DNA of 64,000 nt. Source: Thioclava sp. JE_KL1 (GTDB taxonomy: Bacteria; Pseudomonadota; Alphaproteobacteria; Rhodobacterales; Rhodobacteraceae). A program made the position numbers and the translations under genes. The stretch is from NCBI RefSeq assembly GCF_009296265.1, contig NZ_WBJS01000002.1:434001-498000 (forward strand), in the 5' to 3' direction. Below the pieces are notes generated by a model. The model made no database searches, was not told the DNA's origin, and saw only the letters and a list, made by a program, of their open reading frames with translations. Positions 23,676 through 32,960 of the stretch are shown here, piece by piece; position 1 is the first letter of the stretch; the number at the start of each line of letters is the position of its first letter.

Positions 23676-23684
23676 TGTGGATAA
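23676..23684 (+). promoter_or_regulatory. DnaA-box-like 9-mer upstream of nrdR
   Basis: TGTGGATAA is the exact complement of the consensus DnaA box TTATCCACA, 52 bases before the nrdR start. A single box can occur by chance; it could tie nrdR to DnaA. I saw no NrdR boxes here. Confidence 0.3.
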
Positions 23685-23736
23685 GAGGGGCATGCAGACC
23701 CTATCGTGAGGCGGGACAACGAACGGGGGAAAGCGA

Positions 23737-24207
23737 ATGCGCTGCCCATTTTGCGGAAATGTCGATACTCAGGTGAAAGATAGCCGTCCGGCGGAAGATC
23801 ACGTTGCGATCCGGCGACGTCGGTTCTGCCCGGCCTGCGGCGGTCGTTTCACCACTTACGAACGCGTCCAGCTGCGCGACCTCGTGGTGATCAAGACCTC
23901 CGGAAAGCGTGAGGATTTCGATCGCGACAAGCTTGAACGCTCGATCCGGATCGCGATGCAGAAACGCCCGGTCGAACCCGAGCGGATCGATCAGATGATC
24001 TCCGGTATCGTGCGACGCCTGGAGAGCATGGGCGAGACCGACATCTCCTCGAAGGTGATCGGTGAGATCGTGATGGAGACGCTCGCACGGATCGACACGG
24101 TCGGCTACGTCCGGTTCGCCAGCGTTTACAAGAACTTCCAGGAAGCGGACGACTTCGACAAGTTCGTCTCCGAATTGCGTCCGCCGGGGGCGGGCGACCC
24201 CGAGTGA
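23737..24207 (+). CDS. nrdR: Ribonucleotide reductase regulator NrdR
   Basis: A 156-residue repressor of ribonucleotide reductase genes. Zinc ribbon Cys at 3, 6, 31 and 34 ([23 protein letters not shown]), then the ATP-cone ([19 protein letters not shown]) that senses ATP/dATP, ending at about residue 145. Typical length. It overlaps ribD by 4 bases (GTGA), a common nrdR-ribD arrangement in proteobacteria. Confidence 0.97.
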   Translation: MRCPFCGNVDTQVKDSRPAEDHVAIRRRRFCPACGGRFTTYERVQLRDLVVIKTSGKREDFDRDKLERSIRIAMQKRPVEPERIDQMISGIVRRLESMGETDISSKVIGEIVMETLARIDTVGYVRFASVYKNFQEADDFDKFVSELRPPGAGDPE

Positions 24208-25307
24208 CCGAAGAAGACCGGCGGTTCATGTCGATGGCCCTGACGCTCGCGCGCCGGGGCCTTGGCAACGTCTGGCCGAACCCGGCGGTCGGCTGCGTGA
24301 TCGTGAATGAGGGCCGCGTCGTCGGGCGCGGCTGGACCCAGCCGGGCGGGCGACCCCATGCGGAGGTGCGTGCGCTCGCGCAGGCGGGGGAGGCGGCGCG
24401 TGGCGCTACGGCCTATGTCACGCTTGAACCCTGCGCCCATTACGGCAAGACGCCGCCCTGCGCGATGGCACTGCGCGAGGCCGGGGTGGCGCGGGTCGTC
24501 TCGGCGATGGAAGACCCCGATCCGCGGGTCTCGGGCGGCGGTCATGCGATGCTGCGCGACGCGGGGTTCGACGTGGAAACCGGGCTCATGGAGGCGGAGG
24601 CGCGCGATCTGCAGGCCGGGTTCCTGAGCCGCGTGACCCGCGCGCGGCCGTGGCTCGCGCTGAAGCTTGCGAGCAGTTTTGACGGGCGCATCGCGACCTC
24701 CACGGGTGAAAGCCAATGGATCACCGGGCCGCAGTCGCGCACGCTCGTCCATGCGATGCGCGCCGAGTTCGACGCGGTGATGGTGGGCGGCGGTACCGCG
24801 CGGGCCGACGATCCGCTGCTGACCGTGCGCAGCTTCACGCCACTGCGCCAACCTCTGCGGATCGTGGCCTCGGCGATGCTGGATTTGCCGCGCAATCGGC
24901 TTGCCGGGTCGCTGGACGTCGCGCCGCTCTGGCTGATCCATGGGGCCGAGGCTCCCGATGAGGCGAAAGACTTCTGGCGCGAAGCGGGCGCGGAACTGAT
25001 CGAGGTGGCCGAGACGAGCGGCGGCGGTCTCGATCCGCTGGCGCTGATGGAGGCTCTGGCCGGGTTCGGCCTGACCCGCGTGTTCTGCGAAGGCGGCGGC
25101 AAGTTCGCGGCCTCTCTGATCAATGCGGGGCTGGTGGACGAGCTGATCGGCTTCACGGCGGGCATGATGCTGGGCGCGGATGGTCGCGCCGGGGTCGGCG
25201 ATATGGGGCTGAGTGCGCTGGCCTCTGCGCCGCGCTACACGCTGGTCGAAAGCCGCCCCATCGGCGACGACCTGCTTCACCGCTGGCGGCGCCAGAGCCA
25301 CGCGTAG
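24204..25307 (+). CDS. ribD: Bifunctional riboflavin deaminase/reductase RibD
   Basis: A 367-residue enzyme doing the second and third steps of riboflavin synthesis. The N-terminal deaminase has the zinc site HAEV and [13 protein letters not shown]; the C-terminal reductase has [20 protein letters not shown] and [18 protein letters not shown]. It starts at GTG (24204-24206), overlapping the nrdR stop. The last 31 bases also encode the end of kpsC on the opposite strand. Confidence 0.95.
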   Translation: MTEEDRRFMSMALTLARRGLGNVWPNPAVGCVIVNEGRVVGRGWTQPGGRPHAEVRALAQAGEAARGATAYVTLEPCAHYGKTPPCAMALREAGVARVVSAMEDPDPRVSGGGHAMLRDAGFDVETGLMEAEARDLQAGFLSRVTRARPWLALKLASSFDGRIATSTGESQWITGPQSRTLVHAMRAEFDAVMVGGGTARADDPLLTVRSFTPLRQPLRIVASAMLDLPRNRLAGSLDVAPLWLIHGAEAPDEAKDFWREAGAELIEVAETSGGGLDPLALMEALAGFGLTRVFCEGGGKFAASLINAGLVDELIGFTAGMMLGADGRAGVGDMGLSALASAPRYTLVESRPIGDDLLHRWRRQSHA

Positions 25308-27292
25308 GACGCGAACACGCCTTGCAGCTTCGCACCGATCCGGTTGAGCGGCCCCCGGGGCAGGGTGCGGCCTTCGCTCAGACGATCCAGCGCCACCTCG
25401 ACCGGGCAGGGCAACCCGCTGACCGGGTCGAGATAGCGCGGATAGGCGATGAGCGCGGCATGGGTGAGCTGCAGCAGATCCGGGCGCGCCGTTCTGCGCG
25501 CCGGAACAGGCTCGAGATCGCGGGTGAGGCCCCAGCCGGCATAGAAGGGTGTGCCGAGGGTGGTGACGGCTTTGCCGCGCAAGAGCGCCTCGAAGCCGAG
25601 GCCGGAGGTCATCGTCCAGACCTCGTCCACCGCGTCGATCAGCGCAGCGGTGTTGGCCTCGGGCAGGATCAGATCCGCATATGTCTTCGCCACCTCATCG
25701 GGCACGACGCCGGGGCGCAGACCAGCGACGACATCGGGGTGAGGTTTGAAAAGGATAACTGAATCGGGGTTCTCGGCCCGGGTTTTCTCCAGAAGCATCG
25801 CATTTGTGCAAGTCTCCCCCGCGCCGAGCCGGATCGAGGCATCGTCTTCGACCTGTCCGGGCACGAGGATCTTATGGCCTTTAGGCAGTTCGGGAAGCGC
25901 GCCGCCGAGATTGTATTTCGTCAGGCCCTCAATCGTGATCCGTTGGATGAGCTTGCGCACCCGCACCTCGCCCTCCGGCGGTACTGGCTGCGCGATCAAT
26001 GCCTCCAGATCGCTCGGACGGGTCGGGTCGTAGAAGATGCCTGTGCGATCCGCGATCAACGAGAGCGGCGGGACGAGTTCGGCACCGAGGCCACGGGAGC
26101 GCAGAAACCCGTCTTCGACGCGGATCGGGTCGCGGTCGTCGTCTGGGGCCGCGCGCGTGGCCCAGTAAAGAAAGGGCCGAGCAGGGTCGGGTGTTTCGCT
26201 GAACCGCAGCGACCCGTGCCGCCCGAAGAATTTCCGCAGATGCGGGCGCTTCCACAGGGACATGCCGCCCGCGACATAGCCCTGCCGATCTTCGCGGTAG
26301 GCGCGGGTTTCGGCTTCGAGCTGATCCGCCGCCTCCTCGAAGCTGCACAGGCGCTTGCGGCAAGGATCGAACCAGATCGGCGCAAGGATATGCGACACCG
26401 CGAAAATCTGCGCGCGGGTCAGGCTGCGCGATCTGCGGGGTACGGGGTTTTCGTCCTGCGTGAGCCCCCAGCCCCCATAGAACGGCTGGCCGAAAACACG
26501 CGGCTTGTGGCCTGCGAGGATCGCCTCGTAGCCCATGAGCGACGACACCGTATAGACCGCGATTGCGCCTTCGAGCAGCTTCCACGGCGAGACCGGCGCG
26601 TCGTAAATCTCGGCATTCGCGTCGCAGTCTTCCGGCCCGTAATGGCCGCCACGTAGCCCGGCGCGGGTTTCGGGATGGGTCTTGATCAGGATGCGCGCGC
26701 CGGGATTTTCGATCCGCGCATAGGCCAGCATTTCGCGGAACGTGGCGGCGCTCGCCCCGCCGTGGGTGAGCGAGGCATCGTCTCGCGTCTGGTCGATCAC
26801 CAGAACATAGCCCGGATCGGGGACGGGCAGGTCCGGGTCGAAATCGTTATACTTCGAAAGCTCCGAGGCTTTCAGCCGAGCGATCCCGTCGCGGGCCCGC
26901 TGCAAGACGGCGCTATCGTCGAGCGGCTCGGTCGCGAGGAGATGTTCGAGCCGCGAGGGCTGGGCGCTGTCGAAATGCACGCCCATTGGATCGAGGATCA
27001 GGCCCAAAGGCGGCGCGCCGGTCCGGCCCGGATGGATCGAGCGCAGAAACGCATCCTCCACCCGGATCAGCGGCACGTCGCGCTTGGCGGCCACCGCCTC
27101 ACCGCGCGCCGCATAGGGCGAGCGGCCCCAGACCATCACGCCATCGTCGGGGCCGGGCAAGCCGAGGCGCGGGGCATGGCCTGCGGCCCGCAAAATCTCG
27201 CGCAGGCGCGTCTGGCGCAACACGCCGCCATTGTAGAAAAAAAGCCGCCGGGGAATCGCCCCGGCGGCCTTGTGGTCATTGTCACGGGGCAT
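25277..27292 (-). CDS. kpsC: Capsule polysaccharide beta-Kdo transferase KpsC
   Basis: A 671-residue protein made of two similar halves, each with the Kdo-transferase pattern: VEDAFLRSIHPG and FYGGWGLTQDE in the first, VEDGFLRSRGLG and FYAGWGLTRDLEP in the second. KpsC adds alternating beta-Kdo residues to the lipid started by KpsS, forming the linker on which group 2-type capsule is built. The start MPRDNDHKAAG was chosen because its ATG overlaps the upstream stop (TGATG). Codons 9-20 form a perfect intrinsic terminator on the coding strand. The 3' end overlaps ribD by 31 bases, convergently. Confidence 0.9.
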   Translation of the reverse strand: MPRDNDHKAAGAIPRRLFFYNGGVLRQTRLREILRAAGHAPRLGLPGPDDGVMVWGRSPYAARGEAVAAKRDVPLIRVEDAFLRSIHPGRTGAPPLGLILDPMGVHFDSAQPSRLEHLLATEPLDDSAVLQRARDGIARLKASELSKYNDFDPDLPVPDPGYVLVIDQTRDDASLTHGGASAATFREMLAYARIENPGARILIKTHPETRAGLRGGHYGPEDCDANAEIYDAPVSPWKLLEGAIAVYTVSSLMGYEAILAGHKPRVFGQPFYGGWGLTQDENPVPRRSRSLTRAQIFAVSHILAPIWFDPCRKRLCSFEEAADQLEAETRAYREDRQGYVAGGMSLWKRPHLRKFFGRHGSLRFSETPDPARPFLYWATRAAPDDDRDPIRVEDGFLRSRGLGAELVPPLSLIADRTGIFYDPTRPSDLEALIAQPVPPEGEVRVRKLIQRITIEGLTKYNLGGALPELPKGHKILVPGQVEDDASIRLGAGETCTNAMLLEKTRAENPDSVILFKPHPDVVAGLRPGVVPDEVAKTYADLILPEANTAALIDAVDEVWTMTSGLGFEALLRGKAVTTLGTPFYAGWGLTRDLEPVPARRTARPDLLQLTHAALIAYPRYLDPVSGLPCPVEVALDRLSEGRTLPRGPLNRIGAKLQGVFASYAWLWRRQR
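27237..27268 (-). terminator. Terminator-like hairpin inside the kpsC start
   Basis: A perfect 10-bp stem, GCCGCCGGGG with CCCCGGCGGC, and a 5-base loop, is followed on the minus strand by TTTTTTT. It lies 24 bases inside kpsC and meets all intrinsic terminator criteria on the coding strand. Confidence 0.75.
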
Positions 27293-28416
27293 CAGTTCCC
27301 GGCGAGCGTATTGAGCGTGTTCACCGTGCCCAGCGGCTGGGTCAGCGCCGAGAGCGTCTTCTGCCACTGCACGAAGGGCGCCTCGGTGACATAGACCGTG
27401 TCGCCGTCGCGGATCGCGAAATCGCGCGCCATGAACATGCCGTTGGGCTGGGTCAGGTCGAGCACGTAGATCATGCGCTGATCGCCGACCAGATCGGTGC
27501 GACCAAGCACCTTCATCGCGATATCGGCCGGCTCGTTGCGCAGCACGAAGACGCCGGTCGGATCGGCGAGGTTCGACTGCAAGCCGCCCACCGTTGCGAT
27601 GGCCTCCAGTGCCGAAAGCGTCTGGGTCTCGAAGGGCACGCGGGCCTGCTTGCCGGTCGCGCCGAGCGAGGTGAAGGCGCGCTGGTCCTTCTCGACGAGG
27701 ATCACGTCGCCATTGCGCAGCGCGATGTCCATCTTGGGGTTCTCGTAGAGATCCTTGAGCCAGATCGAGCCCGACATGCCGCCGCGCGTCACGGTGATCT
27801 TGGCGACCTCGGGGGGGATCGATACGCCGCCCGCCTTGGCGATCATCGCCGAAAGCGTCCGGGTGGGCCGCTCGATCGGGTAGACGCCTTGGCCGTTGAT
27901 CGCGCCCATCACCGAAACCGTCGCACCATCGCCTGCCACGCGGGTCACGAGAACCTGCGGGTCCGGGGTTTGCGCGTCGAGCTTGGTGGTGATGATGCGG
28001 CGCAGCCCGTCGGGCGTGTTGCCGGCGGCTTTGATGCGGCCCGCATAGGGAACGAAGATGAAGCCCGCGCCATCGACCTGCACCTCTTGCAGCTGGGTCG
28101 CGTTGGCGCCTTTGCTGGCGAGCAGCCCGTCATCGACGTTCTCCCAGATCGTCAGCGAAAGCGTGTCGCCCGGACGGATCGTGTCGGAGCCGATCTGACC
28201 GGCATTGATGAAAGCGGAGGTGAAACCGAGCGCCGGTTGCACGGCGGTCGCGCGGGTGACGAAGTCGTTCACCTTGACGACGAACGCATCGCCCTGGCGC
28301 ATCACGGAGCCCGCGAAGAGTTCGCGCTTGTTGGGGCCGGAGCGCGGAAGACCACAAGATGCGGTCAAAAGCGTGGCGGAAAGGCCCGTCAAAACGGCCC
28401 TACGGGAAGGGGTCAT
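27292..28416 (-). CDS. Polysaccharide export lipoprotein, KpsD/Wza-like
   Basis: A 374-residue outer-membrane export protein. MTPSRRAVLTGLSATLLTASC is a lipoprotein-like signal with a conserved Cys. Next is the polysaccharide export (PES) domain (IRPGDTLSLTIWEN and VDGAGFIFVPYAGRI) followed by SLBB-type repeats (VSVMGAINGQGVYPI and GDVILVEKDQR). Such proteins form the outer-membrane channel for capsule. The start is the Met before TPSRRA; an upstream Met in the frame has no family sequence after it. It overlaps kpsC by 1 base. Confidence 0.85.
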   Translation of the reverse strand: MTPSRRAVLTGLSATLLTASCGLPRSGPNKRELFAGSVMRQGDAFVVKVNDFVTRATAVQPALGFTSAFINAGQIGSDTIRPGDTLSLTIWENVDDGLLASKGANATQLQEVQVDGAGFIFVPYAGRIKAAGNTPDGLRRIITTKLDAQTPDPQVLVTRVAGDGATVSVMGAINGQGVYPIERPTRTLSAMIAKAGGVSIPPEVAKITVTRGGMSGSIWLKDLYENPKMDIALRNGDVILVEKDQRAFTSLGATGKQARVPFETQTLSALEAIATVGGLQSNLADPTGVFVLRNEPADIAMKVLGRTDLVGDQRMIYVLDLTQPNGMFMARDFAIRDGDTVYVTEAPFVQWQKTLSALTQPLGTVNTLNTLAGN

Positions 28417-28501
28417 GGTCACTGCTCGAGCTCCTCGTTCGGGATGCTGCTTATCGTTTTGCGACCAAGCTACCGAAGCCTCGGGAAAAAAACGAGAAAA
28501 A

Positions 28502-29788
28502 TTATCGTACCACCTGCAACTGTTGCCGTGGGGCCGCGTTGCCTGCGACCAGCGCATCATAGGGGTCTTCGGCGGCCAGCATCATGTCGACCACCTGTCG
28601 CAGCAGGGCCCGGCGTCCGCGCGCGGAGTAGAAACCGCCCGGCACCTGGCTCGTTTCCAGAAGGTAGTGACGGTAGTCGCGATAGGCGCGGCTGTCGGGG
28701 CGGGCCGGGCTTGCGAAAAAAGCCTCGAGCGGTTGCGCGGAGGTGAATTCCGGCTTGTCGAAGATCGCACGACCGAGCGATTTCAGCGGCAGCCCGCGCC
28801 AGAGCGCCTGCTGCGCGGCGGTCGAATTGACCGTGACGGCGGAGCGCGCCTGCGCCAGAAGCCCGGCCAGCTTGCCGCCGCGCACGAAATGCACGCGCGA
28901 CGCCAGCCCATGCGCGCGGGCCGCTTTGCGGATCGTCTCGCGGATGGGCGCGCGCCCGTCTTCGAGCGGATGGGCCTTGAAGACGAGGTGATGATGGGGC
29001 GGCGCGCCTTTCGCGAAATTCTCCATCACCAGATCGATGAACTCGGTCTGGCTCGCGAAGGGCGAATGCATCCGGAAGCTGGAATCGTGTTCGAGCTGCA
29101 GCAGCACGAGATGATAGGGGAAACCGCCATGCCGGATGCGCCGCGTCGCGCGTCTGCGCTCCAGCATATGCAGCGGCATCAGCAGCAGGCGGCGAAGCCA
29201 GAGGCGGAATTCCTGAAACACCGTGATGTCGCGATGCGGGCGGAAGCGGCGATAGGGGCCGGGGCGGAGCATCACGAAGAAATGGTAGAGCGCGCCGTAG
29301 AACACGTGGTGGCGCATATCACCCCAGCGGGGCGGGGCGTCGGGAAACTCGATCTCGGATTGCGCAAGCGCCGTGCGCATCTGCGCCACCGACATCTCCA
29401 TCAGCCGGGAATGCCCGTTCGAGCCGCCACGCTCGTAAGTCACCCAGTAGGGGCGGACGTACCCCTCTTCGAAGACATGTACGCTGAGGCCCATCGCCTT
29501 CGCGACCTCGACGGCCTGCGCATGGATCGGGCGGGTGTCGCCATAGAGCACGAGATCGGTGATGCCTTTCTCGGCGATCAGATCGCGCAGGTGATCAGGC
29601 CAATCCTCCGGCGGGGCGTCGAAACGCAGATAGGAGGCGCGGTCGAACCAGAACACCTCATCCCCGCGGTTGAATCCCACGCGCCAGACCGTCGCCCCTG
29701 CCTGCCGAAGCATCGCGCCAAGCTGATGAAAGAAGGGGCCGTGGGGCCCCTGCAGCATCAGGAAGTGGCGATTTTCGAAACGGTTCAT
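28502..29788 (-). CDS. kpsS: Capsule polysaccharide Kdo transferase KpsS
   Basis: A 428-residue protein beginning NRHFLMLQGPHGPFFHQLG, the KpsS start, followed by FEEGYVRPYWVTYERGG and later KAHPLEDGR and VTVNSTAAQQALWRGLP. KpsS adds the first Kdo to lyso-phosphatidylglycerol, beginning the linker that KpsC extends. It is the first gene of the three-gene kpsS-kpsD-like-kpsC run; the gap to the next gene is 85 bases. The ABC export genes kpsM, kpsT and kpsE are not in the window. Confidence 0.9.
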   Translation of the reverse strand: MNRFENRHFLMLQGPHGPFFHQLGAMLRQAGATVWRVGFNRGDEVFWFDRASYLRFDAPPEDWPDHLRDLIAEKGITDLVLYGDTRPIHAQAVEVAKAMGLSVHVFEEGYVRPYWVTYERGGSNGHSRLMEMSVAQMRTALAQSEIEFPDAPPRWGDMRHHVFYGALYHFFVMLRPGPYRRFRPHRDITVFQEFRLWLRRLLLMPLHMLERRRATRRIRHGGFPYHLVLLQLEHDSSFRMHSPFASQTEFIDLVMENFAKGAPPHHHLVFKAHPLEDGRAPIRETIRKAARAHGLASRVHFVRGGKLAGLLAQARSAVTVNSTAAQQALWRGLPLKSLGRAIFDKPEFTSAQPLEAFFASPARPDSRAYRDYRHYLLETSQVPGGFYSARGRRALLRQVVDMMLAAEDPYDALVAGNAAPRQQLQVVR

Positions 29789-29996
29789 CCGGTCGTGGGT
29801 CCTTGGCCTGCTTCCGTGATTGCGCAGGAAGCGCGCGAAGTCACGGAGTTTGTGGGGTAATCCCTTAAATATTGGACAATTTTAGGGCAGGCGCTGTGCG
29901 GGGCCGCGAAGAGTGTGACGGGACGGCGGGGCGCTCATCTCTTGCGAAGGCGCGCCCTGCGGGCTAGCTAAGGTCCGAAATCTGAGGGGATATGCC

Positions 29997-30620
29997 ATGT
30001 TCACCGGGATCGTGACCGATATCGGAGAAATTCTGGAGCTGGAGCAGCGCGGCGATCTGCGCGCGCGGATCGGCACAAGCTATGACGTGGGCAGCATCGA
30101 GCTGGGCGCGTCGATTGCCTGCGACGGCTGCTGCCTGACCGTGATCGCTACGGGCTCTGAGCCGAAAAACTGGTTCGACGTGGAAATCTCCGCCGAGAGC
30201 CAGGCCAAGACGAATATCGGCGGTCGCGGCAACGATGCCAGCGGCGGCTGGCAGGTGGGCCAAAAGATCAATCTCGAACGCGCGCTGAAAGTGGGCGACG
30301 AGTTGGGCGGCCATATCGTGTCGGGCCATGTCGATGGCGTGGCCGAGATCGTGGCGATGGTGGATGAGGGCGACAGCACCCGCTTCACCTTCCGCGCACC
30401 GGAGAGCCTCGCGAAATACATCGCGCCGAAAGGCTCGGTCGCGCTGAACGGCACCTCGCTGACCGTGAACGAGGTCGAAGGCGCGACGTTCGGCGTCAAC
30501 ATCATCCCGCATACCAAGCAGGTCACCAACTGGGGCCATGCCAAGGCGGGCGACCGGATCAATCTCGAGATCGACACGCTCGCGCGCTATGTCGCGCGGC
30601 TGCAGGAGTGGAACGCATGA
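29997..30620 (+). CDS. ribE: Riboflavin synthase alpha chain
   Basis: A 207-residue enzyme forming riboflavin from two lumazines. It has the duplicated lumazine-binding barrel (first half starting MFTGIVTDIG, with CDGCCLTVIA; second half with VSGHVDGVAE and LNGTSLTVNEVEG). Length is typical. No FMN riboswitch can be seen in the upstream gap. It heads ribE-ribBX-ribH-nusB and overlaps ribBX by 4 bases (ATGA). Confidence 0.96.
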   Translation: MFTGIVTDIGEILELEQRGDLRARIGTSYDVGSIELGASIACDGCCLTVIATGSEPKNWFDVEISAESQAKTNIGGRGNDASGGWQVGQKINLERALKVGDELGGHIVSGHVDGVAEIVAMVDEGDSTRFTFRAPESLAKYIAPKGSVALNGTSLTVNEVEGATFGVNIIPHTKQVTNWGHAKAGDRINLEIDTLARYVARLQEWNA

Positions 30621-31774
30621 CCACCGACGGCAAACCCCTGACCCCGGTCGACAAATCCGGCACCCATGACGTGCCCGGCGAGGTCGAGGAAAGCCTGCGC
30701 CACGTGATCGCGCCCGCTGAGGACATTATCGCCGAGGCAAAGGCCGGGCGCATGGTGATCCTCGTCGATCACGAGGATCGCGAGAACGAAGGCGATCTGT
30801 ATATTCCGGCCGAGAAATGCACCCCCGAGGCGGTGAATTTCATGGCGACCTACGGGCGCGGGCTGATCTGCCTGCCGCTCACCTCCGATCGCGTCGACCA
30901 ACTGGGCCTTGCGCCGATGGTGCGCGCCAATTCGATGCGCCACGAGACGGCCTTCACCGTCTCGATCGAGGCGCGCGAGAACATCACCACCGGGATTTCC
31001 GCCCATGACCGGGCGCAGACGATCAAGGTGGCGATCGACCCGAGCAAAGGTCCTCAGGATATCGCCTCGCCGGGCCATATCTTTCCGCTGCGCGCGCGCG
31101 ACGGCGGGGTGCTGGTGCGTGCGGGCCATACCGAAGCCGCCGTGGATGTGGCGCGCCTTGCCGGGCTCAAGCCCGCCGGCGTGATCTGCGAGATCATGGG
31201 CGATGACGGCCACATGCTGCGCCTGCCGGGGTTGATCGAGTTCGGCAAGAAACACGGGCTGAAAATCGGCACGATCTCGGACCTGATCGCCTACCGCCGC
31301 CGTCACGACAATCTCGTGCGCGAGGGTCTGCGCCAGATGGTCACGTCCAGCCATGGCGGCGAGTGGGAGATGCGTGTCTTCACCGATATGGCCGAGGGTG
31401 TCGATCATATCGTGCTTGTGAAGGGCGATATTTCCACGCCGGAGCCGGTTCTGGTGCGCACCCACTCGCTCAACATCCTCGACGACGTGCTGGGGATCGG
31501 CCCCGGTCCCGCCGACGAAGTACGCCGCGCGATGGAGATCGTGGCTGCGGAAGGCCGTGGCCTCGTCTGCCTGTTCCGCGACCCGTCGAACCGCCTTCTG
31601 CGCGAAGAGGATCAGGGGCCGCGCACGATCAAGCAGATCGGTCTGGGCTCGCAGATCCTGTCCTCGATGGGGCTGCATGACATGATCCTTCTCACCGACA
31701 ATCCGCAGACGAAATATGTGGGCCTCGACGCTTATGGCCTGCGCATCGTCGGCACACGCCCCATCACGGAGTAA
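30617..31774 (+). CDS. ribB: RibBX: 3,4-dihydroxy-2-butanone-4-phosphate synthase with degenerate GTP cyclohydrolase II domain
   Basis: A 385-residue fusion. The N-terminal DHBP synthase is intact ([37 protein letters not shown]). The C-terminal part resembles GTP cyclohydrolase II but its zinc-site Cys are gone: where RibA has HSxCLTGDVFxxxRCDC this protein has [16 protein letters not shown]. Family knowledge: this RibBX variant is widespread in Proteobacteria and supplies only the RibB activity, with a separate RibA. ATGA overlap with ribE sets the start at 30617. Confidence 0.92.
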   Translation: MTTDGKPLTPVDKSGTHDVPGEVEESLRHVIAPAEDIIAEAKAGRMVILVDHEDRENEGDLYIPAEKCTPEAVNFMATYGRGLICLPLTSDRVDQLGLAPMVRANSMRHETAFTVSIEARENITTGISAHDRAQTIKVAIDPSKGPQDIASPGHIFPLRARDGGVLVRAGHTEAAVDVARLAGLKPAGVICEIMGDDGHMLRLPGLIEFGKKHGLKIGTISDLIAYRRRHDNLVREGLRQMVTSSHGGEWEMRVFTDMAEGVDHIVLVKGDISTPEPVLVRTHSLNILDDVLGIGPGPADEVRRAMEIVAAEGRGLVCLFRDPSNRLLREEDQGPRTIKQIGLGSQILSSMGLHDMILLTDNPQTKYVGLDAYGLRIVGTRPITE

Positions 31775-31777
31775 GAC

Positions 31778-32323
31778 ATGGCCGGAATCTCGCATTACAC
31801 GCTCGACCTGCCGAAATTCGACAGCGCGCCGCGGCTGCTGATCGTGGTCGCGCCGTATTACAAGGATATCGCGGACAATCTGATCGCGGGCGCGAAAGCC
31901 ACGGCTGAAGAAGCGGGTGCCCATGTCGATGTGATCGAGGTGCCCGGCGCTTTGGAAATCCCGACCGCGATCGCGATGGCCGCGCGCATGGCCGATTACG
32001 ACGGGTTCGTCGCCCTTGGCTGCGTGATCCGTGGCGAGACCACCCATTACGACACCGTCTGCAACGACAGCTCGCGCGGGCTGACGCTGATGGGGCTCGA
32101 AGGGATTTGCATCGGCAACGGCATCCTGACGGTCGAAAATTATGAGCAGGCCGCCGTGCGCGCCGACCCTGCCGATCAAAACAAAGGTGGCGGTGCGGCG
32201 GCTGCGGCCTTGCATCTCATCTCATTGTCGCGCAAATGGGCGCGCCGGACGAAGGGTATCGGGTTCAAACCCGCCGAATCCTTCCGTATCGCCGGCGACA
32301 CTGACGGATCGAACAACGCATGA
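31778..32323 (+). CDS. ribH: 6,7-dimethyl-8-ribityllumazine synthase
   Basis: A 181-residue subunit of the lumazine synthase capsid-like complex. It has VAPYYKDIADNLIAGA, VPGALEIPTAIAMA, GCVIRGETTHYD and the conserved His-Tyr pair. It makes the lumazine that RibE converts. It lies 3 bases after ribBX and overlaps nusB by 4 bases. The C-terminal extension (about 150-181) is polar and longer than in E. coli. Confidence 0.95.
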   Translation: MAGISHYTLDLPKFDSAPRLLIVVAPYYKDIADNLIAGAKATAEEAGAHVDVIEVPGALEIPTAIAMAARMADYDGFVALGCVIRGETTHYDTVCNDSSRGLTLMGLEGICIGNGILTVENYEQAAVRADPADQNKGGGAAAAALHLISLSRKWARRTKGIGFKPAESFRIAGDTDGSNNA

Positions 32324-32838
32324 CCGACGACGCCTCCTCCGACGCGCCCCAAGACGCCCCGAAACCGCGCAAGCTCACCCAAGAGGAGAAGCGCCAGATG
32401 AAATCCGCCTCGCGTCTTTACGCGGTTCAGGCGCTGTTTCAGATGGAAGCGGCCGGGCAGGGCGCCGACAAGGTGCGCCGCGAGTTCGAGGATTTCCGCT
32501 TTGGCGCCGTGGATGAAGACGGCACCGAAATGGCCGAGGGCAATCTCGACCTGTTCCGCCGTCTGATCGACGATGCGGTGACCTGGCAGGCGAAGATCGA
32601 CCAGGCGACCGACCGCGCGCTGGTCGCGAAATGGCCGATCGACCGGATCGACCCGGTGCTGCGCGCGCTGTTCCGCGCGGCCGGGGCCGAGCTGATCACC
32701 CCCGCGACGCCGCCGCGTGTCGTCATCACCGAGTTCGTCGACGTGGCCCGCGCCTTCTTCCCCGAAGGCAAAGAGCCGAAATTCGTCAACGCGGTGCTCG
32801 ATCACATGGCGCGCGCGCTGCAGCCCGACGCGTTCTGA
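32320..32838 (+). CDS. nusB: Transcription antitermination factor NusB
   Basis: A 172-residue helical RNA-binding protein; NusB with NusE binds boxA of rRNA operons. Conserved SASRLYAVQALFQME, WPIDRIDPVLRALFRAAGAEL and VVITEFVDVARAFF are present. The first 25 residues (DDASSDAPQDAPKPR) are an acidic, Pro-rich extension. ribH-nusB linkage is common in bacteria. Confidence 0.95.
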   Translation: MTDDASSDAPQDAPKPRKLTQEEKRQMKSASRLYAVQALFQMEAAGQGADKVRREFEDFRFGAVDEDGTEMAEGNLDLFRRLIDDAVTWQAKIDQATDRALVAKWPIDRIDPVLRALFRAAGAELITPATPPRVVITEFVDVARAFFPEGKEPKFVNAVLDHMARALQPDAF

Positions 32839-32960
32839 GCGCGCTCACTCGCGACACCATGCCACGGGCAAACACCCGCTTATCTCTCAATCGCCGCCCG
32901 TTTCCCTGTTTGAAACTTGGGAATATGCACTAGATTGTGAGGTAAGCAGGAGGATTTTTC

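Noticed and set aside
23595-23736. NrdR boxes before nrdR
   Set aside because: No ACAC-type paired repeats; only the DnaA-like 9-mer.
27235-27270. Starting kpsC after the hairpin to remove the terminator from the gene
   Set aside because: The residues coded by and just after the hairpin (RRLFFYNGG) look like the true family N-terminus and no good start follows.
29789-29996. FMN riboswitch before ribE
   Set aside because: No conserved RFN-element helices can be found in the gap.
30608-30616. Earlier ATG for ribBX
   Set aside because: Would lengthen the overlap with ribE; the ATGA overlap at 30617 is the normal design and family sequence starts after it.
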